From NCBI RefSeq assembly GCF_014652355.1, contig NZ_BMYQ01000001.1:866180-930179 (forward strand): DNA of 64,000 bases, read 5' to 3'. The notes below the pieces were generated by a model. It had not been told where the DNA came from. It ran no database searches and saw only the letters and a program-made list of their open reading frames with translations. This document shows, one piece after another, positions 57,113-64,000 of this stretch; position 1 is the first letter of the stretch, and each line of letters opens with the position of its first letter. Position numbers and translations under genes: made by a program. Origin of the DNA: Gemmobacter lanyuensis. GTDB taxonomy: Bacteria; Pseudomonadota; Alphaproteobacteria; Rhodobacterales; Rhodobacteraceae.

Positions 57113-58258
57113 TCAAACCTTGAGCGAGAGGACCGTGGCGATGGTCAGTTCGCCAAAGCCATTGAAACGGGTGTTGGTGGCAATCGAATAGGCCCCCATC
57201 CCATGGATGACGAGGAAGTCGCCCTCGGACACGCCTTCATCAAGCATCAGCTCACCGGGGATACGGTCCACCGAATCGCAGGTCGGGCCAAAGACGATGC
57301 GGGATTCGAGCGCGCCATTGCGCTTGCGGCCTTCGCTGTCCACCACCTCGATGCGGTCGATGATCCCCACCAGCGGCAGTTCCGCCAGCGCGCCATAGAC
57401 GCCGTCGTTCAGGAACACATGCTGCCCGTCGCGCACGGCCTTGACCTTGGCGATATGGGTGAAGGCATCCCCGCAAAGACCCCGGCCCGGTTCGCACACG
57501 AGAAGCGGGCGCTGGTCCCCGAAGGCTTCGGTTGCAACGCGGTCGATCAGGGCGAAGGTATCCTCGATCTGCGGCACCACGGCCTGCAGGCGGTGGTTCG
57601 GGAAGCCGCCGCCGACGTTCAGCCGCGCCACCGTCACACCGGCCAGCTGGGCGATTTCGGCGCCCGCACGGATATAGGATTCCCAGGCATGGGGATCGGT
57701 GCATTGCGTGCCCGGATGGAAGGTGAGCGAGGGGATGAAGCCCGCTTCGGCCACGCGCTTGAGAAGCTGGGCCGAAAGCTCAACCGTCGCGCCGAACTTG
57801 GCGCCGAAATTATAGGCAGCCCCCGCCACCGGCAGCTTGAAGCGCACCGAGATTTCGCAGTTTTCCGCCGGAACCAGCTCGATCAGCTTTTCCAGCTCGG
57901 TCGCGGAATCGACGGAATAGGATTTCACGCCCAGTTCCACCGCCACGGCGATTTCCGCGCGCGACCGCACGGGGTTGTTGTAATGCATCGCCGCATCCGG
58001 GGCGAGACGGCGCACCAGACGCATTTCATTGGGCGAGGCCACGTCAAAGCCACGCACACCCGCCGCCGCGAGGTTCTCGATCACCACCTCGGACGGGTTG
58101 GTCTTGACCGCATAGGTCACCATGCCCGGAAAGCCGTCGATGAAGCGACGTGCCGCAGCCTGCAGAACGGCAGGCGAAAAGAAGATGACCGGATTTTCCG
58201 GTTTCACCGTGCGGATATATTCGGTCGGGTTGGACCAGATCGTTTTGGAAAGTCCCAT
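57113..58258 (-). CDS. Ornithine/lysine decarboxylase, alanine-racemase fold (type III PLP)
   Basis: This 381-residue PLP enzyme of the eukaryote-like ornithine decarboxylase group would make putrescine from ornithine (or cadaverine from lysine). The PLP lysine is K52 in Y-A-V-K-T-N, with H-P-G-T-Q in the middle, and the G-G-G-F-P and E-P-G-R motifs hold the phosphate. The active-site cysteine C327 in G-P-T-C-D-S-V-D is present. The ATG at 58258 has GAAGGAAC upstream; the longer frame to 58468 is not used. It is divergent from a Lrp/AsnC-type regulator, which may control it. A terminator follows. Confidence 0.9.
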   Translation of the reverse strand: MGLSKTIWSNPTEYIRTVKPENPVIFFSPAVLQAAARRFIDGFPGMVTYAVKTNPSEVVIENLAAAGVRGFDVASPNEMRLVRRLAPDAAMHYNNPVRSRAEIAVAVELGVKSYSVDSATELEKLIELVPAENCEISVRFKLPVAGAAYNFGAKFGATVELSAQLLKRVAEAGFIPSLTFHPGTQCTDPHAWESYIRAGAEIAQLAGVTVARLNVGGGFPNHRLQAVVPQIEDTFALIDRVATEAFGDQRPLLVCEPGRGLCGDAFTHIAKVKAVRDGQHVFLNDGVYGALAELPLVGIIDRIEVVDSEGRKRNGALESRIVFGPTCDSVDRIPGELMLDEGVSEGDFLVIHGMGAYSIATNTRFNGFGELTIATVLSLKV

Positions 58259-58473
58259 CGGCGTGTTCCTTCTGCCAACAAGACGCAAGCGGCCATTGCC
58301 CGGAACCCTTCCGGGAGCCAGCACCTGCGCGGTCATTACAACCAGGCCAGGTGCGTATGAGCCGCCCTTTTCCTGAAAACGTGGAATGCGCATATGGGAC
58401 CAAACTTCACCGATGAAAACCACAAAAATATAGTGTAGGGATGACAAAATGACGAAATAGGCGGGCACATTGC

Positions 58474-58905
58474 ATGGACGATTTGGACCGGAATATCATC
58501 GGCCTTCTGAGCGCGGATGCGCGCATGTCGGTGGCCACCCTGGCCCGGCGGATGAAGGTTGCGCGATCGACCGTGCAGGCCCGGCTGGAGCGGCTGGAGA
58601 CGACGGGCGTCATTGCCGGTTACACCTTGAAACTGGGGGAAAATGCGCGGCAAGGGCGGCTCAGGGCCTCGGTCCTTCTGACCATCGAACCCCGCGCGCA
58701 GGCCGCGATTCTGACGCGGCTGAAATCCATCGCCGAGATCGAAAAGGTCTTTACCACCTCCGGCCGCTATGACCTGCTGCTGCAGGTGGCCGCCCCCTCG
58801 ACGCAGGTGCTCGATCAGGTTCTGGACCAGATCGGGGCGCTGACGGGGGTTGTCAGTTCGGAAAGTCTGATCCACCTCTCGACGAAATTCGACCGTGCAG
58901 TCTGA
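58474..58905 (+). CDS. Lrp/AsnC family transcriptional regulator
   Basis: This 143-residue regulator has a helix-turn-helix N-terminus (L-D-R-N-I-I-G-L-L-S-A-D-A-R-M-S ... R-S-T-V-Q-A-R-L-E-R-L) and a C-terminal ligand-binding RAM domain (about residues 65-140). It is divergently transcribed from the ornithine decarboxylase gene across 215 bases, so it probably regulates polyamine synthesis in response to an amino acid. It precedes valS on the same strand by 117 bases. Confidence 0.9.
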   Translation: MDDLDRNIIGLLSADARMSVATLARRMKVARSTVQARLERLETTGVIAGYTLKLGENARQGRLRASVLLTIEPRAQAAILTRLKSIAEIEKVFTTSGRYDLLLQVAAPSTQVLDQVLDQIGALTGVVSSESLIHLSTKFDRAV

Positions 58906-59022
58906 CCGCTGACCACCGATTGGGGCCGAAAATATGGCCCCCGGCCGCCTTGGCGGGGGCGAAAGCCTTTCCCTTTGCCAAGGCATTGGCTAAACCCGAC
59001 CGCGACGAAAAGGGGAACTCTC

Positions 59023-61992
59023 ATGCCGATGGAAAAGACCTTCAACGCCGCCGAGGCGGAAGCCCGGATCTCCAAACAGTGGATCGACGGCAAGGTCGGC
59101 CGCGCGGGCGCCAATGCCAAACCCGGCGCCGAGGCGTTCTCGATCATGATCCCGCCGCCGAACGTGACGGGCAGCCTGCATATGGGCCATGCCTTCAACA
59201 ACACCCTGCAGGACATTCTGGTGCGTTGGCACCGCATGCGCGGGTTTGACACGCTCTGGCAGCCCGGCACCGATCACGCGGGCATCGCCACGCAGATGGT
59301 GGTGGAACGCGAGCTTGCCAAGGCCCAGCAACCCTCGCGCCGCGAAATGGGCCGCGAGGCGTTTCTCGGCAAGGTGTGGGAGTGGAAAGAAAAGTCCGGC
59401 GGCACCATCATCAACCAGCTCAAGCGCCTTGGCGCGACCTGTGACTGGGACCGCGAAGCCTTTACCATGTCCGGCAACTTCCCCGAGGCCGTGATCAAGG
59501 TCTTTGTCGATATGTATGACAAGGGCCTGATCTACCGCGGCAAGCGGCTGGTGAACTGGGACCCCCATTTCGAAACCGCGATCTCGGACCTTGAGGTCGA
59601 ACAGGTCGAGGTGAACGGCGCCATGCACCGGCTGCGCTACAAGCTGGCCGATGGCGTGACCTATCAGCACCCGGTCGAGTTTGACGAAGAGGGCAAGCCC
59701 ACCGCCTATGAAACCCGCGACTATCTGGTCGTGGCCACCACCCGCCCCGAAACCATGCTGGGCGACACGGGCATCGCCGTGAACCCGGCCGACACCCGCT
59801 ATGCGGGCCTCGTGGGCAAAGAGGTGATCCTGCCGCTGGTCAACCGCCGCATCCCCATTGTGGCCGATGACTATGCCGACCTGACGAAGGGCACCGGCGC
59901 GGTGAAGATCACCCCGGCGCATGATTTCAACGACTGGGGCGTCGGTCAGCGCACCGGCCTGCGCGTCATCAATGTGATGGACACCAAGGCTGCGATCAAT
60001 ATCGACGGCAATGCCGATTTCCTGGAAGGCGCCGATCCGACCCCGGAATGCATGGCCCTGCACGGCATGGACCGCGCCGGCGCCCGGAAAGAAATTCTGG
60101 GTCTGGCCGAGGAACAGCACTGGCTCGACGGCATCGACGCCGACCGCCATTTCGTGCCCCATGGCGACCGTTCCAAAGTGGCCATTGAGCCGCTGCTGAC
60201 CGATCAATGGTTCGTGGATACCGCCAAGATCGTCGGCCCGGCCCTTGATGCCGTCCGCTCGGGCGAAACCCAGATCCTGCCGGAACGCGATGCCAAGGTC
60301 TATTTCCACTGGCTGGAAAACATTGAACCCTGGTGCATCTCACGCCAGCTCTGGTGGGGTCACCAGATCCCGGTGTGGTATGGGCTTGATATCTGGCCCA
60401 CCGGCTTCCGCGATGCGGAAGGCGACAATGCGCTGGATGAGGCGGAAATCTTCGCCCTCCTCGCCGATGGCGCCTTCAACCATGCCGATCCGGTCTATCA
60501 CTGTGCCGCCGATCTCGCCGCCGTCTCGGAGCGGTTCATGGATGATCTGGCACCCCTGCCCGCGCCCCTGAACCATGCCCGCATCGTCGAGGTCGCGGAC
60601 CGCGCCGCCGCCATCGAGGCGCTGGCCCGCGCGCTGGCCGATTACAACCTCAGCCAGGACCCGACGCATCTGGTCTATCCCGTGTGGCGTGATGCCGATG
60701 TGCTGGATACCTGGTTCTCCTCGGGCCTCTGGCCCATCGGCACGCTGGGCTGGCCGGAAAACACCCCCGAACTGCAACGCTATTTCCCCACCAGCGTGCT
60801 GGTCACCGGCTTTGACATCATCTTCTTCTGGGTCGCCCGGATGATGATGATGCAGCTGGCCGTGGTGGGTCAAAAGCCCTTCTCGACCGTCTATGTCCAT
60901 GCCCTCGTCCGTGACGAGAAGGGCAAGAAGATGTCGAAAAGCCTCGGCAATGTGCTCGACCCGCTCGACCTGATCGACGAATTCGGCGCCGATGCCGTGC
61001 GCTTCACCCTGACGGCCATGGCCGCCATGGGGCGTGACCTGAAGCTTTCGAAAGACCGCATCGCAGGCTATCGCAACTTCGGCACCAAGCTCTGGAACGC
61101 CTGCCGCTTCGCGGAAATGAACGGCGTCTGGGAAGGCCACAGCACGCAGGCGGCCGCCCCGCAAGCCACCGCCACGGCCAACACCTGGATCATCGGCGAA
61201 ACCGCCAAGGCCCTGGCCGAGGTGAACGCCGCCCTGACCGAATTCCGCTTCGATCAGGCCGCCAATGCGCTCTACGCCTTCGTCTGGGGCAAGGTCTGCG
61301 ACTGGTATGTCGAATTCGCCAAGCCGCTCTTTGATGGCGATCAGGCCGATGAGACCCGCAAGACCATGGCCTGGGTTCTGGACCAGTGCATGATCCTTCT
61401 GCATCCGATCATGCCCTTCGTCACAGAAGAGCTCTGGGCCACCACCGGCACCCGCGCCAAGATGCTCGTCCATACCGACTGGCCGAACTATGGGCCGGAA
61501 CTCATCGACACCGCCGCCGACCGTGAGATGACCTGGGTCACCGGGCTCATCGACGACATCCGCTCGGCCCGCGCGCAGATGCATGTGCCGGTGGGACTGA
61601 AGCTCGACATGGTCGCCACGGCGATGGACCCCGAGGCGCAAGAGGCCTGGATCCGGAATGAATCGCTCATCAAGCGCCTCGCCCGGATCGAAAGCCTGAC
61701 CGCCGCCGCCAGCGCCCCCAAAGGCGCAATCACCATCGCAGCCGAAGGCGCCAGCTTCGCAATCCCGCTGGAAGGCATCATCGACATCGCCGCCGAAAAA
61801 GCTCGCCTGTCGAAGACGCTCGAAAAGCTGGAAAAAGAGATCGCGGGCCTCACCACCCGCCTCTCGAACCCCAAGTTCATCGAAAGCGCCAAGGAAGAGG
61901 TCGTGGACGAAGCCCGCGCCAATCTCGAGGCCCGCACCGAGGAAGCCGACAAGATCCGCGCCGCCGTAACCCGGCTCGCCGAAATCGCCTGA
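59023..61992 (+). CDS. valS: Valine-tRNA ligase
   Basis: ValS charges tRNA-Val. The 989-residue class I synthetase has the HIGH-type motif [13 protein letters not shown] (about residues 44-56), an editing domain, the W-W-G-H-Q-I-P-V-W motif and K-K-M-S-K-S-L-G-N (about 639-647). A C-terminal coiled-coil arm (about 925-989) is intact. The ATG at 59023 follows AAAAGGGG; an ATG two codons later is possible. A repeat pair ending in a terminator-like stem follows. Confidence 0.97.
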   Translation: MPMEKTFNAAEAEARISKQWIDGKVGRAGANAKPGAEAFSIMIPPPNVTGSLHMGHAFNNTLQDILVRWHRMRGFDTLWQPGTDHAGIATQMVVERELAKAQQPSRREMGREAFLGKVWEWKEKSGGTIINQLKRLGATCDWDREAFTMSGNFPEAVIKVFVDMYDKGLIYRGKRLVNWDPHFETAISDLEVEQVEVNGAMHRLRYKLADGVTYQHPVEFDEEGKPTAYETRDYLVVATTRPETMLGDTGIAVNPADTRYAGLVGKEVILPLVNRRIPIVADDYADLTKGTGAVKITPAHDFNDWGVGQRTGLRVINVMDTKAAINIDGNADFLEGADPTPECMALHGMDRAGARKEILGLAEEQHWLDGIDADRHFVPHGDRSKVAIEPLLTDQWFVDTAKIVGPALDAVRSGETQILPERDAKVYFHWLENIEPWCISRQLWWGHQIPVWYGLDIWPTGFRDAEGDNALDEAEIFALLADGAFNHADPVYHCAADLAAVSERFMDDLAPLPAPLNHARIVEVADRAAAIEALARALADYNLSQDPTHLVYPVWRDADVLDTWFSSGLWPIGTLGWPENTPELQRYFPTSVLVTGFDIIFFWVARMMMMQLAVVGQKPFSTVYVHALVRDEKGKKMSKSLGNVLDPLDLIDEFGADAVRFTLTAMAAMGRDLKLSKDRIAGYRNFGTKLWNACRFAEMNGVWEGHSTQAAAPQATATANTWIIGETAKALAEVNAALTEFRFDQAANALYAFVWGKVCDWYVEFAKPLFDGDQADETRKTMAWVLDQCMILLHPIMPFVTEELWATTGTRAKMLVHTDWPNYGPELIDTAADREMTWVTGLIDDIRSARAQMHVPVGLKLDMVATAMDPEAQEAWIRNESLIKRLARIESLTAAASAPKGAITIAAEGASFAIPLEGIIDIAAEKARLSKTLEKLEKEIAGLTTRLSNPKFIESAKEEVVDEARANLEARTEEADKIRAAVTRLAEIA

Positions 61993-61998
61993 CAGCGC

Positions 61999-62160
61999 CG
62001 GGGGCTGTCTGCCCCCGCGCCTCCCTGCGGGAGGCTCCCCCGAGGATATTTTCACAACGGGAAGAGGGGAACGCGCCGCGCCCTTCTTCCATTTTCTGTC
62101 TGAAAATATCCGCGGGGTGAATTGGCCGCAGGCCAAGAGGGGGCGGCGAGCCCCCTTTTT
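61999..62160. repeat. Intergenic repeat, copies 6 and 7 head-to-head, after valS
   Basis: The left copy has a CGGGGG-CTGTCTG-CCCCCG stem, an extra hairpin (GCCTCCC-TGC-GGGAGGC), then CCCCCGAGGATATTTT and CACAACGGGAAG. The right copy is inverted (CTGAAAATATCCGCGGGG) and ends in a GGGGGC-GGCGA-GCCCCC stem with a T-run. The pair has the same head-to-head plan as the one at 24821, though the details differ. Confidence 0.75.
62139..62160 (+). terminator. Intrinsic terminator of valS
   Basis: GGGGGC and GCCCCC form a 6-base GC stem with a 5-base loop, followed directly by TTTTT. It lies in the right half of the repeat pair. Confidence 0.75.
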
Positions 62161-62213
62161 CTTTGCCGCTTGATGGACTTGCGAATTGGGCCGTTTCGCT
62201 GTCAGATCACGGT

Positions 62214-63323
62214 ATGACAGAGACACCGCAATACACGCCGCTGATCCGTTCCCTGCCCGCCTCGGTGCCCTTTGTCGGGCCAGAAACCCAGGAGCGCAGT
62301 CGTGGCGCGCCGTTTACCGCGCGGTTGGGGGCGAATGAGAGCCTCTTTGGCCCTTCGCCCCGGGCCATTGCCGCGATGGAGGCGGCGGCAAGGTCAGTCT
62401 GGATGTATGGCGACCCGGAGGTGCATGAGCTGCGTGCCGCATTGGCGGCGCATCATGGGGTGAGCCCTGACCACATCGTGGTGGGCGAAGGAATTGACGG
62501 GTTGCTCGGTTATCTCGTGCGCCTGATGATTATTCCGGGCGATGTGGTGGTGACGTCGGATGGCGCTTACCCGACCTTCAACTTCCACGTCACCGGCCAT
62601 GGCGGAGTGTTGCACAAGGTGCCCTATCGCGGCGATCACGAAGACCCCGAGGCGCTGTTGGCCACGGCCGCTGGAGTGCGGCCCAAGCTGCTCTATATCG
62701 CCAATCCGGACAATCCGATGGGGTCGCACCATCCGGGCGCGACGATCGCTGCTATGCTCGACCGCCTGCCCCAGGGCACGCTTCTGGTGCTGGATGAGGC
62801 CTATGTCGATCTTGCGCCGCCCGGTACCGCGGCTGACATCGCGGCCGATGATCCGCGGGTGATCCGGCTGCGGACCTTTTCCAAGGGCTATGGTCTTGCG
62901 GGACTGCGGGTGGGTTATGCCATTGCCGCCCCTGGTCTGATTTCGGCCTTCAACAAGGTGCGCAACCATTTCGGTGTCGGGCGAATAGCCCAGGCCGGGG
63001 CGCTTGCGGCGCTACAGGATCAGGCCTGGCTGGATCAGGTTCGGGCCGAGGTCACCACCGCGCGGACGCACCTTGCGGCGATTGCGGTGGCGAACGGGCT
63101 TCGCCCCCTGCCCTCGGCCACGAATTTTGTCACCATGGACTGCGGGCGGGATGGCGATTTTGCCCGCGCGGTGCTGCGCGAGCTGGTCGCGCGGGGCATC
63201 TTTGTCCGCATGCCCTTTGTCGCGCCGCATGACCGCTGCATCCGGGTCAGCTGCGGGGATGCGGCGGCGCTGGGGGCTTTTGCCACAGCCCTGCCTCTGG
63301 CGCTGGCTGCGGCGCGGGGCTGA
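62214..63323 (+). CDS. HisC-like PLP aminotransferase (class I/II)
   Basis: This 369-residue PLP enzyme resembles histidinol-phosphate aminotransferases. The PLP lysine is K224 in R-T-F-S-K-G-Y-G-L-A-G-L-R-V-G, and the cofactor pocket shows N-P-D-N-P-M-G (about residues 164-170) and L-D-E-A-Y-V-D. It may act in histidine synthesis or on aromatic amino acids, because HisC paralogues are common; the context gives no further hint. The ATG at 62214 is the first sensible start, but the ribosome binding site is weak. It ends directly at the converging DUF4177 gene. Confidence 0.88.
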   Translation: MTETPQYTPLIRSLPASVPFVGPETQERSRGAPFTARLGANESLFGPSPRAIAAMEAAARSVWMYGDPEVHELRAALAAHHGVSPDHIVVGEGIDGLLGYLVRLMIIPGDVVVTSDGAYPTFNFHVTGHGGVLHKVPYRGDHEDPEALLATAAGVRPKLLYIANPDNPMGSHHPGATIAAMLDRLPQGTLLVLDEAYVDLAPPGTAADIAADDPRVIRLRTFSKGYGLAGLRVGYAIAAPGLISAFNKVRNHFGVGRIAQAGALAALQDQAWLDQVRAEVTTARTHLAAIAVANGLRPLPSATNFVTMDCGRDGDFARAVLRELVARGIFVRMPFVAPHDRCIRVSCGDAAALGAFATALPLALAAARG

Positions 63324-63689
63324 TCATTCGGCCCGGAGGCTCGCCTTCGGCAGATCCTGATCCGAGGGTGCAGGCCCGAGGGCCGGGGCCACCCCTTCCC
63401 CCGCGCGGGCCGAGCCGAGGCCGGGAATTGCCGGGGCGGCCGCCGTCACGGGCGCGGTTTTCACGCGGCGAAAGACAAGCAGGTTTTGGAAGGTCGTAGA
63501 CTTGCCGGTCAGGCCGCTGCGTTCCTCGCAGGGTAGCGTATCGGCGCGGAGGTATTCCCAGCCTTCGCGCGCGAGGTCATTCATCAGCTGCGTCAGCGCA
63601 TGGGCAAAGCGGTCTTCGGTGCTTTTGAGCCCGCGGGCCTTTTCGCCACGGCGCGGGGCCGGAACCACCCGATATTCAAAATGCTGCAT
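63324..63689 (-). CDS. DUF4177 domain protein
   Basis: This 121-residue soluble protein begins M-Q-H-F-E-Y-R-V-V-P-A-P and has the DUF4177 core (L-A-R-E-G-W-E-Y-L-R-A-D, L-L-V-F-R-R). The last 50 or so residues are Ala/Pro-rich and probably disordered. Function is unknown. The ATG at 63689 fits the family; the frame extends to 63836 through a hairpin region that looks non-coding. Confidence 0.8.
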   Translation of the reverse strand: MQHFEYRVVPAPRRGEKARGLKSTEDRFAHALTQLMNDLAREGWEYLRADTLPCEERSGLTGKSTTFQNLLVFRRVKTAPVTAAAPAIPGLGSARAGEGVAPALGPAPSDQDLPKASLRAE

Positions 63690-63819
63690 TGGTGCCTCTG
63701 CTGAAAATGCCCGCGGCCGACTGCGGCTGCGACCCGTCCTTCCGTCATAAAAAGCAACCCGCGGGCAAGCAACGCACGGCGGGACACGTCTGCGGCATCG
63801 CGCGCCACGGGAAGCGAAA

Positions 63820-63848
63820 GGCCGGCCCGCTGTCACGGTGGGCCGGCC
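63820..63848 (-). terminator. Terminator-like hairpin after gatB
   Basis: GGCCGGCCC and GGGCCGGCC form a 9-base stem with an 11-base loop seven bases beyond the gatB stop on the minus strand, followed by TTTCGCTT. It should end the gat transcript. Confidence 0.7.
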
Positions 63849-63854
63849 CTGAAA

Positions 63855-64000
63855 TCACAGACCCAGCTTCTGGGCCACCATCGCATTCACGACCGCCGGG
63901 TCCGCCTTGCCGCCGGTGGCCTTGAGGACCTGCCCGGTGAACCAGCCCGCGAGCTTCGCGTTGACCTTGGCCTTTTCCACCTGCGCGGGGTTGGCGGCGA
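63855..64000 (-). CDS. gatB: Aspartyl/glutamyl-tRNA amidotransferase subunit B (3' end only)
   Basis: The last 48 codons of a minus-strand gene are visible, reading A-N-P-A-Q-V-E-K, then [20 protein letters not shown] and ending [12 protein letters not shown]. This is the highly conserved C-terminal YqeY-like tail of GatB. GatCAB converts Glu-tRNA-Gln to Gln-tRNA-Gln, which fits the single gltX at 51 kb. The rest lies beyond the right edge. Confidence 0.9.
   Translation of the reverse strand, partial: AANPAQVEKAKVNAKLAGWFTGQVLKATGGKADPAVVNAMVAQKLGL

Noticed and set aside
58919-58969. GGGGCC-GAAAATAT-GGCCCC and a following GGGGGC hairpin before valS, considered as a tRNA-sensing leader
   Set aside because: T-box leaders are not expected in alphaproteobacteria, and none of the T-box sequence features is visible; this is probably only a GC hairpin after the Lrp gene.
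60340-62226. 628-codon minus-strand open frame over valS
   Set aside because: Antisense to valS and continuing through the intergenic repeat pair; no family resemblance.

Overview
This is a GC-rich chromosomal segment from an alphaproteobacterium, most likely order Rhodobacterales (the Rhodobacter/Paracoccus group). The evidence is the gene content: ChpT of the CtrA phosphorelay, adjacent olsB-olsA for ornithine lipids, a pcm-tolC-PopZ-like block, a trpGD-(ung)-trpC-moaC-moeA-lexA block, a GAAC-N7-GAAC SOS box (the alphaproteobacterial type), NnrU, DUF3422 and DUF6280 proteins. I see no tRNA, rRNA, CRISPR array, insertion sequence or prophage. The window is almost fully coding, with about 60 genes and only two gene-free stretches above 300 bases (6562-7142 and 21508-21955).

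Layout. 1-6.6 kb: the end of a Dpp/Opp-type permease pair, a DUF3422 protein, a Tat-exported beta-carbonic anhydrase and pntAB transhydrogenase. 7-14.4 kb: single enzymes (kynureninase, an L,D-transpeptidase lipoprotein, a class-I amidotransferase-type hydrolase, a CopM-like periplasmic protein, a hybrid histidine kinase, a class V aminotransferase). 14.5-21.5 kb: an MsbA-like exporter with ygfZ, then efp, a DUF6280 protein, and the minus-strand block pcm-tolC-PopZ-like. 21.6-26.7 kb: an accessory-looking catabolic operon (Rieske oxygenase, flavin oxidoreductase, RidA, DUF1028, LysR) preceded by two inverted repeats; this is the best candidate for an undescribed system. 26.7-29.2 kb: NnrU, a CbiX-like protein, Mog and DUF2478. 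29.2-35.6 kb: a minus-strand GntR regulator, an omega-aminotransferase resembling SpuC, and a PotABCD/Fbp-type ABC transporter. 35.7-37.4 kb: olsB-olsA. 37.5-43.5 kb: a DUF3553 protein, chpT, proA-proB-obgE and a divergent polysaccharide deacetylase. 43.7-49.2 kb: trpG-trpD-ung-trpC-moaC-moeA-lexA. 49.2-54.1 kb: comEC, gltX, gltA. 54.2-64 kb: a DUF1624 membrane protein, aguB-like amidase, DUF2235 hydrolase, ornithine-type decarboxylase with a divergent Lrp/AsnC regulator, valS, a HisC-like aminotransferase, a DUF4177 protein and the 3' end of gatB.

Connections. Polyamine metabolism recurs: a decarboxylase that could make putrescine, an N-carbamoylputrescine amidase-like enzyme, a putrescine-type aminotransferase and a polyamine/iron-type importer. 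Three copies of the palindromic sequence ATTTGATCAA lie upstream of the GntR gene, the aminotransferase and the amidase, which suggests a shared regulon. Molybdenum cofactor genes occur at two places (moaC-moeA and mog-DUF2478). A family of GC-rich stem-loop intergenic repeats with a conserved core CCCCCGAGGATATTT occurs at five loci, twice as head-to-head pairs; at one locus it runs straight into the proA translation start.
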